64,000 nt of DNA from Dastarcus helophoroides. Its lineage: Eukaryota > Arthropoda > Insecta > Coleoptera > Bothrideridae. A program made the position numbers and the translations under genes. The notes below the pieces were generated by a model. That model was not told where the DNA came from, did no database searches, and worked only from the letters and a program-made list of their open reading frames with translations. The stretch is from assembly GCA_028583605.1 (NCBI GenBank), contig CM053329.1, positions 15,167,948-15,231,947 on the forward strand. The letters run 5' to 3'. Below, one piece after another: positions 1-11,372 of this stretch; the stretch's first letter is position 1; each line of letters starts with the position of its first letter.

Positions 1-40
1 TGACATTTTACCTTATTAGGTTAGGGAATCTTCTAATTTC

Positions 41-58
41 AAAATTTGTTTCAGTAAA
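41..58 (+). promoter_or_regulatory. Dh31: 3' splice site and 5' UTR start of the first Dh31 coding exon
   Basis: A T-rich tract ending in TTTGTTTCAG (acceptor AG at 53-54) is followed by only four bases (TAAA) before the ATG at 59. I read this as an intron acceptor, so a 5' UTR exon and the promoter should lie upstream, outside the window. The alternative is that the 5' UTR simply runs through this point. Confidence 0.6.
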
Positions 59-168
59 ATGAAGATTTGCCGAGCACAAAGCAACAATGTCCCGTTGGTG
101 ATGCTTCTCTTAGCTGGAGTATTTCTACTTGGTTTAGCGACCACACACGCAGCTCCACATCCACCGAG
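59..168 (+). CDS. Dh31: Dh31 precursor, coding exon 1 (signal peptide)
   Basis: First coding exon of the calcitonin-like diuretic hormone 31 precursor, a secreted neuropeptide precursor. The 36 complete codons start MKICRAQ and contain a hydrophobic core (VMLLLAGVFLLGLA), followed by a probable signal peptidase site after T-T-H-A, so the propeptide would start A-P-H-P-P. The exon ends after the second base of a codon (AG) at a GTAGTT donor (169). The start is chosen because it is the first ATG after the acceptor at 54 and puts the hydrophobic stretch at the N terminus, as in other neuropeptide precursors. The exon joins a second one only 76 bp away. Family knowledge: DH31 acts through a class B GPCR that raises cAMP, with roles in Malpighian tubule secretion, gut and circadian neurons. 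The assignment rests on the downstream exon at 47977. Confidence 0.9.
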
Positions 169-244
169 GTAGTTGTACATATATCCAATTGTTGGGTATC
201 TAGAACTCAGATAATTAAGTTTAATTCGACAAATTTCCTTGCAG

Positions 245-355
245 TTATCCGGGATATTACGCCCCAATGTCAATGGATGGACAAAACCCCGAATATATCC
301 TTCAGACACTTGCGAGACTAAGGCAAGCCCTTATTGCGGACGACGACTTAGAAAA
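245..355 (+). CDS. Dh31: Dh31 precursor, coding exon 2 (spacer peptide)
   Basis: The exon follows TTTCCTTGCAG (acceptor ends 244) and ends at a GTAAGT-like donor (356, AA|GTAAG). Joined in phase 2 to the previous exon it reads S-Y-P-G-Y-Y-A-P, then a helical acidic/Leu-rich segment (EYILQTLARLRQALIADDD), and ends in the first two bases of an Asn codon. It is the spacer between signal peptide and hormone and has no dibasic site. The exon is 111 nt with both junctions in phase 2, so skipping it would keep the frame and still give mature DH31. The following intron runs 47.6 kb to 47976. The short upstream intron (169-244) is 76 bp. Confidence 0.92.
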
Positions 356-490
356 GTAAGTTTTTTATTGTATATACTGTACATATGTACAGACATTTGT
401 ACATAAAAACATATTACCATTTTTTGACAATTTATAAAACAAAAAGTTCTTTCCTACCGCACTTAATTGACATCACATTATTGTTTTTGT
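356..490 (+). other. Start of the 47.6 kb Dh31 intron
   Basis: Unique AT-rich intron sequence beginning with the GTAAG donor. No other feature is recognised. Confidence 0.6.
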
Positions 491-638
491 GGAAGGGACT
501 GGTCCTTGGTTATCTTAAAAAATTGAAATGCAAATATTATTCCCTGAAACCAAGAAAGATTAAAAAACCCAACAAAAGGTTACTCTAACGCGTTTCGAGA
601 GAAACAGTATCCCTCTTTGTTGTGTTTTTTAATCTGTC
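491..638. repeat. Foldback MITE-like element, copy 1 (internally deleted)
   Basis: Left half GGACTGGTCCTTGGTTATCT...CCCTGAAACCAAGAAAGATT..AAC..AAAGGTT.CTCTAACGCGTTTCGA. The inverted right half is only present as CCTCTTTGTTGTGTTTTTTAATCTG. It belongs to a family repeated at 3761, 4504, 6080, 13264, 14218 and 34408. It has no coding content. Confidence 0.75.
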
Positions 639-3600
639 AAAATGTTCAGAAAAAAAAAGGGAAAACAAATTTTAAAAAATCTACATTTCTAGTTTATAAC
701 AAAGAAATTTTAGGAATGAAGTTAACAGCATTAGTTGACACTGCAAAATCAAAATTAGAAGAAAAGCTCAAGACATTATAAAAAGAAAATGTGCAAAACT
801 TCAAGAACAAAATTTCAAGTTAAACTCGAAATGTAAAATGAAATTTTGACACATAATTTCATATATTTCAATTTAAAATCAAAAAATCGAGGCAGATGTC
901 TAAATTTTGATATTAAAGTCGAAATTAACAGAAATAATTTCTAAGAAACGTTTAAATTTTGAGCGTAAAAACAAACTTTTAAGTTAAAAGGAAAAAAAAC
1001 GTTCGCTAAGTTTAAAAAAAAAGTTAAAATTAGGGAAAAAAATCTTAAAATTTACAAACATTTCCACAATTGTTGAGACGAATAATGTTTTTAAATCGGA
1101 ACTTTGAGAAGCAAAGCCAGATTATCAATTTACAATTTATCATTTTTTTAAAATCATATACGCTTTTTCGAAATTCAAATCGAAAATAAAATATTCGAAC
1201 ATTCGACAAAAAATAACAGAACCGCAAGGCATTCTATATTTTCGGTTTCATATAAAAACGTAAAAGTATCAATTTGAAAATGGCTAATTTAAGAAAGAAA
1301 GTCAAAAGTGCCATACAAAATTTTTAAAAAATTCTCAAACATTTAGTTTTAAAAATTTCAACAAATTTTGAGAGAAAGTCCGAAAGTAAAAAAATCGAAA
1401 TTTAAAAAAATTCGTGTTGATTGCGAAGTTGCCAAATAAGATCAAAATGTCCAGTTGAAAACCAAAATTTCTAACAACAAAAATCAAAATAATCCGAAAA
1501 AAATCTTTATTTTAAGAAAAAACCTAAACTTTTTGAAAAAGTCTCCATTTTGAGCTTATAGTAGAAATTTTGAAAACATCAGTTAAATCTCCTAGAGTTA
1601 TGTAAGCAGGGATTCTGTTAGATTACATCTAGGCTTCCCGCCTGAGCCGGGACATCCCGCTTTTAGATCTCTTTTACAGGCGTCCCGCACGAGCTACCTG
1701 TGGAACTCCAGTCTCTAGGAACTCCTTTGTCCTGATAAATTAGATACTTCCGTATTTTGATCTATCCCTATACGAGCTAATCAAAATGGATAAATTGGGG
1801 TTATTTTTTATTTTGAAGTTTCAAGCCAAAATGTTCACTGAAAATTTGGAGCTTTTTTTTGAAATTCCACAATTTTTGTCATTGTTCATTTGTCTCAATA
1901 TTTTAGTCTTTTTTTAAAAATTTTATACTTAAAATGGAAATGTACAGAAAGTCTTACAATCTTAAATTATTTTTTTAATACATTTTCTTCGAAATTTTTA
2001 CGTCTTTATTTATTTTGGCATAATGCTAAAATTTCTGAAAAAAAGTTTTCAAAATATGTTTTCCTCAAAGCCTTTTTTGATTTCAGGGAACAAGATTTGT
2101 ATTTCAGTTTTCAAACTTTGAAAAATATTCAGAAAATGTCGACTTTCGAAAAAAAGTCGAACAATAGAAATAAGTCCAGTTTCAGGAAGAAAGTTTAATA
2201 CAAAAATGTATGAAAAAATTTGAATTTAGAAGAAAAAATCGTGATTTCCTTTTAAATCTTTCTTGGAATTTTCACTTCCTTATTTAAATTTGAACACAAT
2301 TTGGAAATTTCTGAAAGAAAATTGAAATTTCCAAGAATTGTTTTCATTGAAATATTCAAAAAAAATGTCAGAGTCTCGAATTTCCAAAAAAAAGTTGAAT
2401 CTTCAACAATGAATCTAGTTTTATGAGAAAAGTCCAAAATTTTGAAATAAAATGTTTTGAAGCTAATGGACTTTGGAGAAAAAGAATATTCAAAAATATG
2501 TTTTTTGGAACCTTTTATTGAAATTAAATTATAATTTAAATAAAACTATAATCTTCTAAGAAAAAAAGCAAATTTCCAAAGTATACTATTTTTCTCAAAA
2601 TTTACAAAATAAGTTCATAGAGTGTCGACATTCTTTTGAAAAAAAAAGTCGAGTTTTCAGAAAAACTTGAATATTCCAATTTTCCCACACAGCAAAACCA
2701 TGAATGTGGATACACTGTGGATATACACCTAATATTCATTTACGATTTAATATTATCTGCATATCCATATCCATGGTTTGCTATTTGGGTTCAGTTTTGG
2801 GAAAAAAGTTCGAAAATTCCAAAACTAATTGTGACATAAATCAAATATTTTTTTGGCAATTCTTACTTTTTTTTAAATGAATGCGTATAATTGAAATTTC
2901 TGTAAAAAAGTTAAAATTCTAAGACATATTGTCCAGAATTTCTAGAAATAAAAAAAAATAGGAAGTGCCGAATTTCGAAAAAAATCTTAATTACAAAATC
3001 AGTTTCTTGAAAAGTCCACAAAAATATTAAATTTTAAGAAAAAAAATTGTGATTTCCAAAAACATTTTTTTCGAAATTTCTAGTTTCTTGTTTGAATCTT
3101 GAATTTTAATTGTTATGAATCTAATTTTGAATTTTCTGTTAAAAAGTTGTAATTCCAAGGAAAATTGTCTCCCTAATTATCAAAAAGTTTTTCAAAAAGT
3201 GTCGAATTTCTAACAAAGTCTTCGTAATGAGTCTAGTTTCGCGAAAGATGTGGAAAAAAGTGAAAAATTTTTAAAAATAAATCAAACTTTTCAAAAATAT
3301 TTTTATCTTCTTTTTATTCAAAACTAAAAACTTTTTCCTTCAAATTTATAGTTTAATCACGAACTTTGTAAAATTTCACCTTTGAATCCAAAACTTTTTT
3401 CATTTTAACTCAACTTTTAAATTCACTTTTGGAAATTTTGAATTTCAAACGAAATAATTTTTTTCTAAGACTAGGGTTTGAGTTTAAGCCCATAATTTGG
3501 AATTTAAACTTGAAATATTTGAAGAAATCAATTTTTAAAAGAGTTTCAATTTAATTTTTTTAATGTTTTTTCTAAAATTTATACTTTCAAACGTCAAAGT

Positions 3601-3760
3601 TTTGATTTTTTCAAATGATGGCGAAAATTCCAGATAAAAATAGAAATTTGTGAAAAAAATCTTTTAAATTTCATATTATGTAACTAAACTTTTAGTTTAA
3701 AATTGAATTTTCGTAATGATTTTTTTTGAAATTTAAATTTTTTTTAAATAATTTTGATGC
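639..3760. other. AT-rich degenerate filler, no gene
   Basis: Long A/T-rich sequence with recurrent AAATTTC, TCGAAATTT and AAAAAGTC words. These are the same vocabulary as the filler inside the hAT-type elements. Short open frames are low-complexity Phe/Lys/Asn-rich translations and are not supported as genes. A slightly GC-richer island lies at 1615-1740. At 2685-2795 there is a small imperfect palindrome, with CACAGCAAAACCATGAATG facing CATGGTTTGCTATTTGGG, that could be a tiny MITE. Confidence 0.55.
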
Positions 3761-3890
3761 AACGGACTGGTCCTTGGTTATCTTCAAAAATTGAAACACA
3801 GAACTTGTCCCCTGAAGCCAAGAAAAATTAAAAAACACAACAAAGGTTGCTCTAACGCGTTTCGACAGCCAAGCTGTCATCTTCAGAGAT
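3761..3890. repeat. Foldback MITE-like element, copy 2 (half element)
   Basis: A half unit in the GGACTGGTCC orientation, running through CCCCTGAAGCCAAGAAAAATT and the central GCTCTAACGCGTTTCGACAGCC to TCATCTTCAGAGA. Its outer end extends to TTTTGATGCAACGGACTGG, and the mirror of that outer flank is found at 4661-4680, so 3755-4680 may be one element with a long internal segment. Confidence 0.7.
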
Positions 3891-4503
3891 TTTAAAATCG
3901 AGATTCCTATTGGAAACTTCAAATTTTATCTTAAGTTTCGTTTCGATTTTAAAATAGAGCCTTTAAATTCGGAGTAAACATTCAAAACGTAGTCAAAATA
4001 TCCAGACAAAATATTTCCTAAAAATTCAAGTTTGAAGTAGAAATTTCGCAATAAAAATTAAAAAATAATTTGGGATTAAAAATTCGACATTCAAACCGAA
4101 ATTTCGAGAGAAAAAAATTCGACAATTTCAATTTAAGAAAAAATATATATTAGAAATGTTGACATTTTTTAGAAATGTTGACATTTTTTAGAAATGTTGA
4201 CATTTTTTAAAGCTTCACTTAATTTAGAAATGTTGAGTTTAAAGGCGAAATTTCAACTTACCTTTGCAAGTGAAACTTTCAAAAAATAAGTGAAATTTAA
4301 ATGATTAGTGACTGCAATTTGGAAATGTTTAGAGTTTATCATATTGATGAGGCCAATTTAAAACCAGTTTACGGTTGTTGGTTGTTAATATTTTCGACTG
4401 TAGCGCGTTTGACTGCTTTATTACAGGATATTTAATTAACAAGGATTCTATATCTCCTTTGCGACGTAAGATATTAATTGTTTGACTTTTTCATCCTCAC
4501 ATA
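3891..4503. other. AT-rich filler containing a short perfect minisatellite
   Basis: Degenerate AAATTTCGA-type filler. It includes the 19-bp minisatellite listed separately at 4152 and a less repetitive part at 4300-4500. No gene is seen. Confidence 0.5.
4152..4208. repeat. 19-bp minisatellite, three perfect units
   Basis: AGAAATGTTGACATTTTTT occurs three times head to tail without mismatch. The unit is itself nearly palindromic (AAATGT/ACATTT). Confidence 0.9.
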
Positions 4504-4673
4504 AATTGAAATACCAATCTTGTCCCCTGAAACCAAGAAAGATTAAAAAACACAACAAAGGTTGCTCGAAACGCTTTAGAGCAACCTTTGTTTTGTTTTT
4601 TAATCTTTCTTGGTTTCAGGGAACAAGATTTGTATTCTAATTTTTGAAGATAACCAAGGACGAGTCCGTTCCA
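4504..4673. repeat. Foldback MITE-like element, copy 3 (near-perfect palindrome)
   Basis: AAACCAAGAAAGATTAAAAA..CAACAAAGGTTGCTC is followed almost at once by its reverse complement, AGAGCAACCTTTGTT..TTTTTAATCTTTCTTGGTTTC, and then by the outer end GATAACCAAGGACGAGTCCGTTCCATC. The arms are about 75 bp with a very short centre. Confidence 0.8.
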
Positions 4674-6079
4674 TCAAAAAATTAGCAATAAAATCAAAAT
4701 TTTGAATAAAAAAAAAGACAAATTTTGAGACTAAATGGAAATTTCGAGAAAGAGACGCGGTAGTTTAGACCCATTTGCTTTATTGTAATTATCTAAACTA
4801 ATTTTAAACGGGAAGGTATGCTGCATTGTATCTATCATTGTGCCATCTGACGTGCTACATTATTATAACCTTTCCATTCGGAAATATTTTTTACTTAAAA
4901 TGAATTTTTTTTTGGCTTAACCGCTTGCGGAAATAAAACTTTGTTTAACAAGAGTGCTGTTGTCAAGTTCATATCTAAAACAAAACGAATCGATCTCTTT
5001 CAATTTAACAGACTATGAAATCTCGTAAACTGTTTGTAACTTTGGATAGTTGATAACATAAAGTCATATTTCTGTGAGCTAATTTTTTTTAATAGTATTT
5101 TAGACTGTTTAGTTTTATTACCTTGTATATCTAATGTTAAAAAAGATATCGTCGATAACTATTGACGAACCTATAACCTAAATATTTGGATACAGAAACC
5201 TAAGGTTTCAAGGTAAATCAAATTGATGACTGCATCGAGAAATGAGTATGCCTAACATTGAAAGTTTTTTTTTAGAAAATTAAACCCCGAGGAAGTGAAA
5301 TAGTATGTAAATATTTTTTAGAAAAACTTTAAAAGAGTTTTCAGTTAAATCTGGTTTTTATTTTAAAAGTAGTGAAATTTTGGGAGAAAGACTTGAAACC
5401 TCTATTGTAATTTAGAAATATTGATTTAAACGCGATTTTTTTCTGGACATTTTGCCCACATTTCTAAGAAAAGTTGAATTTTCGAAAATCATTTAGTGAA
5501 CTCATATATTTGCTTTTTCAAATTTTTTTCTTTTTTTCTGAAGATTTCTAATTTGGACTCGTAATATTTATATCTTTTTAGAATATTTTGACTTCAAATA
5601 AGATCGAAATTTTTAGAAAGTATGACTTCTTTTCCTCTAAATCTTGATATTTTTCTGAAAGCTATTTAAAACACGAAAATAAATTAATTTTATTTTATAG
5701 TTTAATCTTAACATTCTGAGAACACAGTTAAATTATTGAAAAAGACTTTATACTTCACTTTATTACTTTAATTTAAAAATATTGAACTTAAATCTGAATT
5801 TTGTTGTTGGAAATTTCAATCATAAGGAAGTTCTAAGAGAAGTCCAATTTTTAGTTTTTTCCGCAACACTTTTTTCTCAAGATTTCTGATTTAGATTAAT
5901 AACTTTTATATGTTTTTGTGTAATTTTGATTTCAAGAGAAATTTTAATCATTTTTCTCTCAATTTTTTGAAACTTTTGCTTTAAACTCGAACTGAAAGAA
6001 ATTGAAAAATTTAAATTTGAAATTTTTGATAATATTTTGAATAGTTATACTTTTGCCACGAAACTTCAATTCCACTTTT
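4674..6079. other. AT-rich intron sequence, no gene
   Basis: AT-rich with AAATTTCGA-type words. The stretch 4750-5250 is less repetitive and looks like ordinary unique intron. No coding or RNA gene is recognised. Confidence 0.5.
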
Positions 6080-6283
6080 AAAAATTGAAATACAAATTTT
6101 GTCCCCTGAAACCAAGAAAAATTAAAAAACACAACAGAGGCACTAGTCTCTCTCTGAAGATGATCTCTTGGCTATTGAAACGCGTTAGAGCAATCTTTGT
6201 TGTGTTTTTTAATCTTTTTTGGTTTCAAGGGACAAGATTTGCATTTCAATTTTTAAAGACAACCAAGGACCAGTCCGTTTTAC
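6080..6283. repeat. Foldback MITE-like element, copy 4
   Basis: Both arms are present: AAATTGAAATACAAATTTTGTCCCC...CACAACA, a centre with TCTCTGAAGATGATCTCTTGGC and GAAACGCGTTAGAGCAA, then the inverted arm to CCAAGGACCAGTCCGTTTTACC. The 155-codon open frame over this region is made mostly of this repeat and is not a gene. Confidence 0.8.
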
Positions 6284-8280
6284 CAAAAAAAAATCCTCAT
6301 AGAAATAGAATAAGCCAGAGAAAATGGATGCAAGCTAGCATTGTTAAATTTAATATTATTTTAGTTCTACGAGAGAGACATCACATCCGAAATAGGCGAG
6401 CTGGGCGTGGTAGGAAAGAACTTTTCATATTGTACATAATTCACGCAAAAATGTGGCGCACAACAGCACCCACACAGCAAATAAGTCACAATAACTTAAA
6501 AATTACACGTTCCTTGGCTTTTCACGCTGTCCTTAACCGAATCTATAATTAAACTTCCTCCATTGGCAAAACACACCAATTAATTCTCTTCAGAAAACAA
6601 AAGGAAGTTGATAATGCACATTATCGACTTTCTCTTCATAATTAAAGGTATTAAAATGTTTGAAACTTAATTAGAAAAAAGAAGGGTTGCATAAAATTTT
6701 AAAAGGGGAAGCGCCCCATCAAATACGTCGTGAGAAGTTAAAAGAAACTTAAAGTTTCATCAGCAGTCGCTATTATTTAGGGGAAACTTACGAAACTTGA
6801 GATTCTTAATAATGGATATGAATCAAACCGTTCTAAACTTGCTTGATATCTAACTTCAGTTATTATAGTATTATTATTATAACTTTGGCGTATTTTAATA
6901 ATATAATTTTTTTTAATAAATTTCGCGTTTCGCGAAAATCTCGGATTTTTCCTGTTTGGTCAGGTTGAAGATTTGCGTCAAAACCACTTTAATATTTAAC
7001 AACAGTTTCCTCGCTCGGATACACACTCGCCGAGACTGGATTAAGTCGTGAATTAAAGTCATTCAGTTTCGTAATTGGATTCACAAGGATTCAATACGTG
7101 TGGAATACCACAAGCGACTCGGTTATTTAAAAAGCAGCTTATCAGTCGAAAGGGTCGCATTTTTATAAAGTCGGCAATAAAACGGGGTCTTTCAAAAACG
7201 CAACAAACTTTCAAAGCCAATTTTCCCGCGCCGAAACCCACGTCGAGCCCTGGGGCACTGTTGCGCTCAAAGTTGACGAATTTTGATTAACAGGGAAGTA
7301 ATTTTAATTTTAATATTGTTTTTATATTTTTATGAAGCTTCAGAGAGAACTAGGGTAAATAATCGTTATTTAATATAGAGCGGTAGTGCTGGAAACCGGA
7401 AACCCTCTAACGTTGTCTGCTCTTTGCTCAAAGCTTTGGCGCAAAGATGATACTGCGGTAGACAGCGCTTTTTCTCTGCCTTTAGGATGCTGGTGGTAAT
7501 TTTCACCGAAAAAAAGATGGAAAAATAGGAGTATAAAAATTGAGCAGTTGCAGACGTCGTAGAAATCGTCCCTCTATCCGCACTTGTCCACTTTTTTTTT
7601 GAAAAATAACTACATATGGTCGCACCCTTAGACGCACGCCTCTGGTTTTGCACAGCTTCTGTTTGTTTCGAGAGTATTTCTGACGTCTGCGTGAAACCAA
7701 CTGTACAGCTTATCGACGATAGAATCTAATTGTTGTTAAATAAAACGATTTTCAGCCCCTTTGACTATTTAAAAGGAAAAAGCAAGTTTGATAAAAGGGA
7801 TGACATAGATTTTGGAAGTAGACGAGGCGACTCTGGAATGAAACAGGCTGCCTTTAATGTGGCACATCTAATCGGATAGAATAAGATGGACGATCCAATT
7901 CGAGACATATCCTTCTATCGCATTATCACCTAAGTGTTTAAATTTAATAAAAGTTTAAGGCATCGATCGAAATAAATTTTTATTTTGAACGCCCTTTCTT
8001 CCTTTTCCTTATAAATAGTCAATTTATTACATGCTGATGTTTAATCCCGCCAGAACGTTTACTTTTAATATTGGCACAAGTTGATAACATCCAAAAGCTA
8101 TTTAGGGAACGAAGGAGGAAATTTGATTAGAAGATATGTACAATCGCCTTAGGCAATTAATTTTATTAAAATCGATTTTTAGAAAAAAAATTCCCAAATT
8201 GTAATTAAATATAATGAAGGAAGATGGTTCCTATCCCATTAATAATAGCAAGCTAGGGTCATTTTTAGTCAAAACATGTT
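6284..8280. other. Unique intron sequence, no gene recognised
   Basis: Mixed-composition, mostly single-copy sequence. A few open frames of 60-100 codons exist on both strands (for example at 7059-7700) but overlap each other and match nothing I know. They look like chance frames. Confidence 0.5.
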
Positions 8281-10905
8281 CTATTTTTTTTGGACTATTC
8301 TTTTTTTTAGGTTTAATCCACTCGTAAAGGGTAACCCCATTATGCTTTCAAAGCACTGCGAGTAGGATGCGGAAACAAGGATAAATGGCGATGAACCGCC
8401 TTCTTAAACAAGGATAGGTTGTAATTTTTGGGGAAAATTCCTTTTGGTAACAAGTTCCATAACTTGGAAGTTCTATAGAAAAAAGAGTCTGCGCTAGACA
8501 GAAGTCAATGTATCAAGCTGGACCGCATAGGAATTTGCTGTCTCCGACTGTCCAGTACGCCTCAAGAATCTTGCCCTTGGGGGGATCATTCCTATTAGTT
8601 CCTGCGAGTATCTTCCATGATAGTACTTGTAAAAAAGAGACAAGTCACCAACCATACGCCTGTGCTCTAGTGTTTCAAGAGAATCGGTCAGCCTCTCGTC
8701 ATCAATTAGGCGAATCGCTCTTCTTTGAATTGAATCCAGGAGAGCTAAAGTGTGTTTTGGGGCTGAACTCCAAATATGAGAAACAGTATTGGCTAGTGTT
8801 GCCCTAACTTAAGCTTAGTGTGAGTAGCTAATGAGATGTGAAGTAGTTTTTAGCTCTAAAAAGAAAGCCTCAGACTCTCGTCATCAATTAGGCGAATCGC
8901 TCTTTTTTGAATTGAATCCCAGAGAGCTAAAGTGTGTTTTGGGGCTGAACTCCAAACATGAGAGCACTATTCTAGTATTGGCCTAACTTAAGCTTTGTAT
9001 AGTGTTAATAGCTGATGAGATGTAAAGTACTTTTTAGCTCTAAAAAGAAAGCCTAGCTTCTGAGAGGCGGATTTGGCAATGGCGCGCATATAATCGTCCC
9101 AAGAGAAGTTAGTGCTCGCATTTACTCCTAGGATAGATAGATGAGATCCCATCGGAAGGATTTTACCGTCCATTAGTATGTTTGTTGCATTATCCCTTGA
9201 TGTTTTCTTAGAGAAAACCGCGGCTTGCGTTTTTGAAGCGTTGAAGTCGACCAAACTGTTCTTACCCCATTCCAAAATAATCTCAAGATCCCAATTAATC
9301 GTCTGTATCTGCTGTTCCCTTAGATGATCTAAAGCAGCGATAGATAATGGTTTGTCGGAGAAAAAAGATGACACAAGGTTACTACCATCTGCGTAGCTGT
9401 ATATAGGATTGAAAATTGAAGCCAAGAGATCATTTATGTGTAACAGAAATAGAGTAGGAGACAGAACAGACACCTGAGGGACCCCTGCGTTAATCGCAAA
9501 TGTCTCGGATGAGATGCCATCGACGACGACCTGAAGAGATCTGTCAGCGAGAAAATTGGATATCAAAATAACAGAGTCCAGGAGGAAGGCCATAAGATGT
9601 TAATTTGGCGAGAAGAAATCGGTGCCAGACTCTGTCCAAAGCCTTTGAGATATCCAATGCCACAATCCTAGCCTCACCATGTTTTTCTATAGCTGAGTTA
9701 CAGATATGAGTAACATATGCCAGTAGATCGTCAGTGGAACGTTGTTGTCTAAAACCGTATTGCCTGTCGGAGATGATTCTATTTTCTTCCAGATATTTGA
9801 GAATCTCGATGTTGATAACCTTTTCCATCACTTTGAGATATAACGGGTAACAAAGATATAGGGCGATAGTTGTTAGCCAGATTCCTTTTTCCCTTTTTAG
9901 GGGCAGGCTGCGCTCTAGCCGATTTCTGGAAGTTGGGGAATACACCTTTGTTGTAAGAGAGTGTGAATAATTTGCTTACGACAGGAATCAACTCTGGGAC
10001 GCACTTCTTAACAGCAATAGCGGGAATACCATCAAGGCCAGAAGCTTTCGAGGTGTCGCCAGCTCAAAAGAGAATCTTCCTGATTGTGCATTGTCTGAAA
10101 ACAACTTCAGCCGTATCAATGTGCCAACCTTAGGAAGAATAGGAGGTTCTGCGTTTCGCAGATTGGAATTTTCAGCAAACAGTAAGGCTAACATGTCAGC
10201 CTTTTCCTTGGAGGTAGTAGCAATATTGCTATTTTCATCGAGTAAAGGTGGAAAATTTGAAGGTGTAAAATTCTTTCCAATCGGCTTTGCAAATCCCCAA
10301 AAGGACTTGGAACCGTTCGGACAGTTGATGAGCCTCTGGAGTATTTTACGATCGAAACCACCTTTTGCCTCGTCCAATAACTTGTTTACAATAATTTCGT
10401 GCATCTGCAACAAATATGGTCCGAGTTTCGACTGAAGGATTATTTCAATGACGATATGCGCGATTTTTGCAGGAGACAGCCCAAGCACATTTTTTACTGA
10501 ACCAAGATTTACTGAAAGCAGACCTCTTTTGGGAGTGGGGAATTGAGCATTCCATACCAATCAGGATAGTTTCCGTGATGGATTTAGCGACTAAGGAAGG
10601 GTTGTTTGAGTTAATGCAGACTTCCTGCCATGGGAAAGATGCAAAGAAGACTCTTAATTCTTCCCAGTTTGCATAGTTAAAGTGCCAAACCCTCCGGGAC
10701 CGCGTCTGGGAAGGAGGTGGTATATGAAGCGAGCGAGAGGCTGCTACAAGCTTGTGATCCAAATTTCCAAGCGGTGATGTTACAGAGATTTTATACGAAT
10801 TTGGTGGTGTATTTGTAAGGATAAGGTCGAGTAGATTAGGTTGATGGGATACCCATCAACATCGGGAATTCTTGTGGGTTCCTGAACTAATTGCGATAGT
10901 CAAAA
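8281..10905 (-). pseudogene. Jockey-type non-LTR retrotransposon, endonuclease and reverse transcriptase remnant
   Basis: Read on the minus strand. At 10870-10740 is the end of an AP-endonuclease domain (LLDLILTNTP, then G-N-L-DHKLV where SDHKLV is usual). At 10560-10090 is the linker with KSFWGFAKPIGKNF and an ENSNIATTSKEKADMLALLF motif. At 9990-9600 is the RT core (KKGKRNLANNYRPISLLPV, GFRQQRSTDDLLAYVT, ALDISKALDRVWH). At 9590-8990 are box 4 (AINAGVPQVSVLSPTLF), the catalytic box as YADGSN and a C-terminal thumb. At 8810-8340 is the extreme C-terminal region (LEHRRMVGDL, KLWNLLPKGIFPKNYNLSLFK). The catalytic YADD is YADG, and there are several frameshifts and stops, so it is dead. The 3' end is A-rich near 8285-8310. 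The 5' part is missing. Confidence 0.85.
8694..9057 (-). repeat. 182-bp tandem duplication inside the RT remnant
   Basis: The segment starting TCTCGTCATCAATTAGGCGA occurs at 8694 and again at 8876, each running through GGGGCTGAACTCCAAA and AGCTCTAAAAAGAAAGCCT. The two copies differ at scattered positions, so the duplication is old but younger than the element. Confidence 0.9.
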
Positions 10906-11325
10906 AGTGATGGCGAAAGCCTCTGTCACCCTTCCTGTGTCGTCAGTTCGGGAAGAAAACCTTGACCAGGGGAATGTTGTGTGCAACACCGTCCTATGTT
11001 TCTGTGTGAAGTCCAGGATTTTGATACGCTGGCATCTTGAGGATCGTTTTTGGTTCCGGAATCCACCCCAAGACTCTTGTTGGTTTCGGTACGTCCTTGC
11101 ATCCACCATTGTAAGTTTCGTATTAGTCAAGGTAGTGTTTCCTGCGAGAGTCCGCCCCAACCATTCCTTAGTGGCCTGGCCATCGCAGGAAGCCGCAAGA
11201 AAGTTCGTTGATAAGAGTTTCCTCGATAAGATCCCCTCGCTCTTCGCTAATTGTAATTCCTGGATATCCTTCTGGTAGTATGGCTAGATGGTTATCCTTC
11301 ATAGCCGACTCGTAGGATGTTGTAC
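10906..11325 (-). pseudogene. Non-LTR retrotransposon ORF1 remnant (DUF4780-like)
   Basis: Minus-strand frames read LAILPEGYPGITISEERGDL, then EWLGRTLAGNTTLTNTKLTM and, in another frame, PKPTRVLGWIPEPKT. This succession resembles the C-terminal domain found in ORF1 proteins of several insect non-LTR elements (DUF4780-like, from memory of the family pattern). At least three frame changes are needed. It lies directly downstream, in element sense, of the 3' end of the RNase H element and upstream of the endonuclease/RT remnant, so it may be the 5' part of the latter or a third fragment. Confidence 0.5.
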
Positions 11326-11372
11326 TTCTGGATCTGGATTTGTTGTGGGTTGCCTAAAGTTTATGCCAGCAC
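11326..11372 (-). other. 3' end of the RNase H non-LTR element
   Basis: The minus strand ends GGCAACCCACAACAAATCCAGATCCAGAAG. The same end, terminating in repeated AATCCAGA, is found in an independent short insertion at 57498-57590, which shows that the element finishes with a short-repeat tail and not a poly(A). Confidence 0.6.

Noticed and set aside
16..309. 97-codon minus-strand and 84-codon plus-strand frames over the first exons
   Set aside because: They are in other frames than the spliced Dh31 reading frame and run across its splice sites.
6085..6552. 155-codon plus-strand open frame
   Set aside because: The first two thirds are a foldback MITE copy and the remainder has no recognisable domain.
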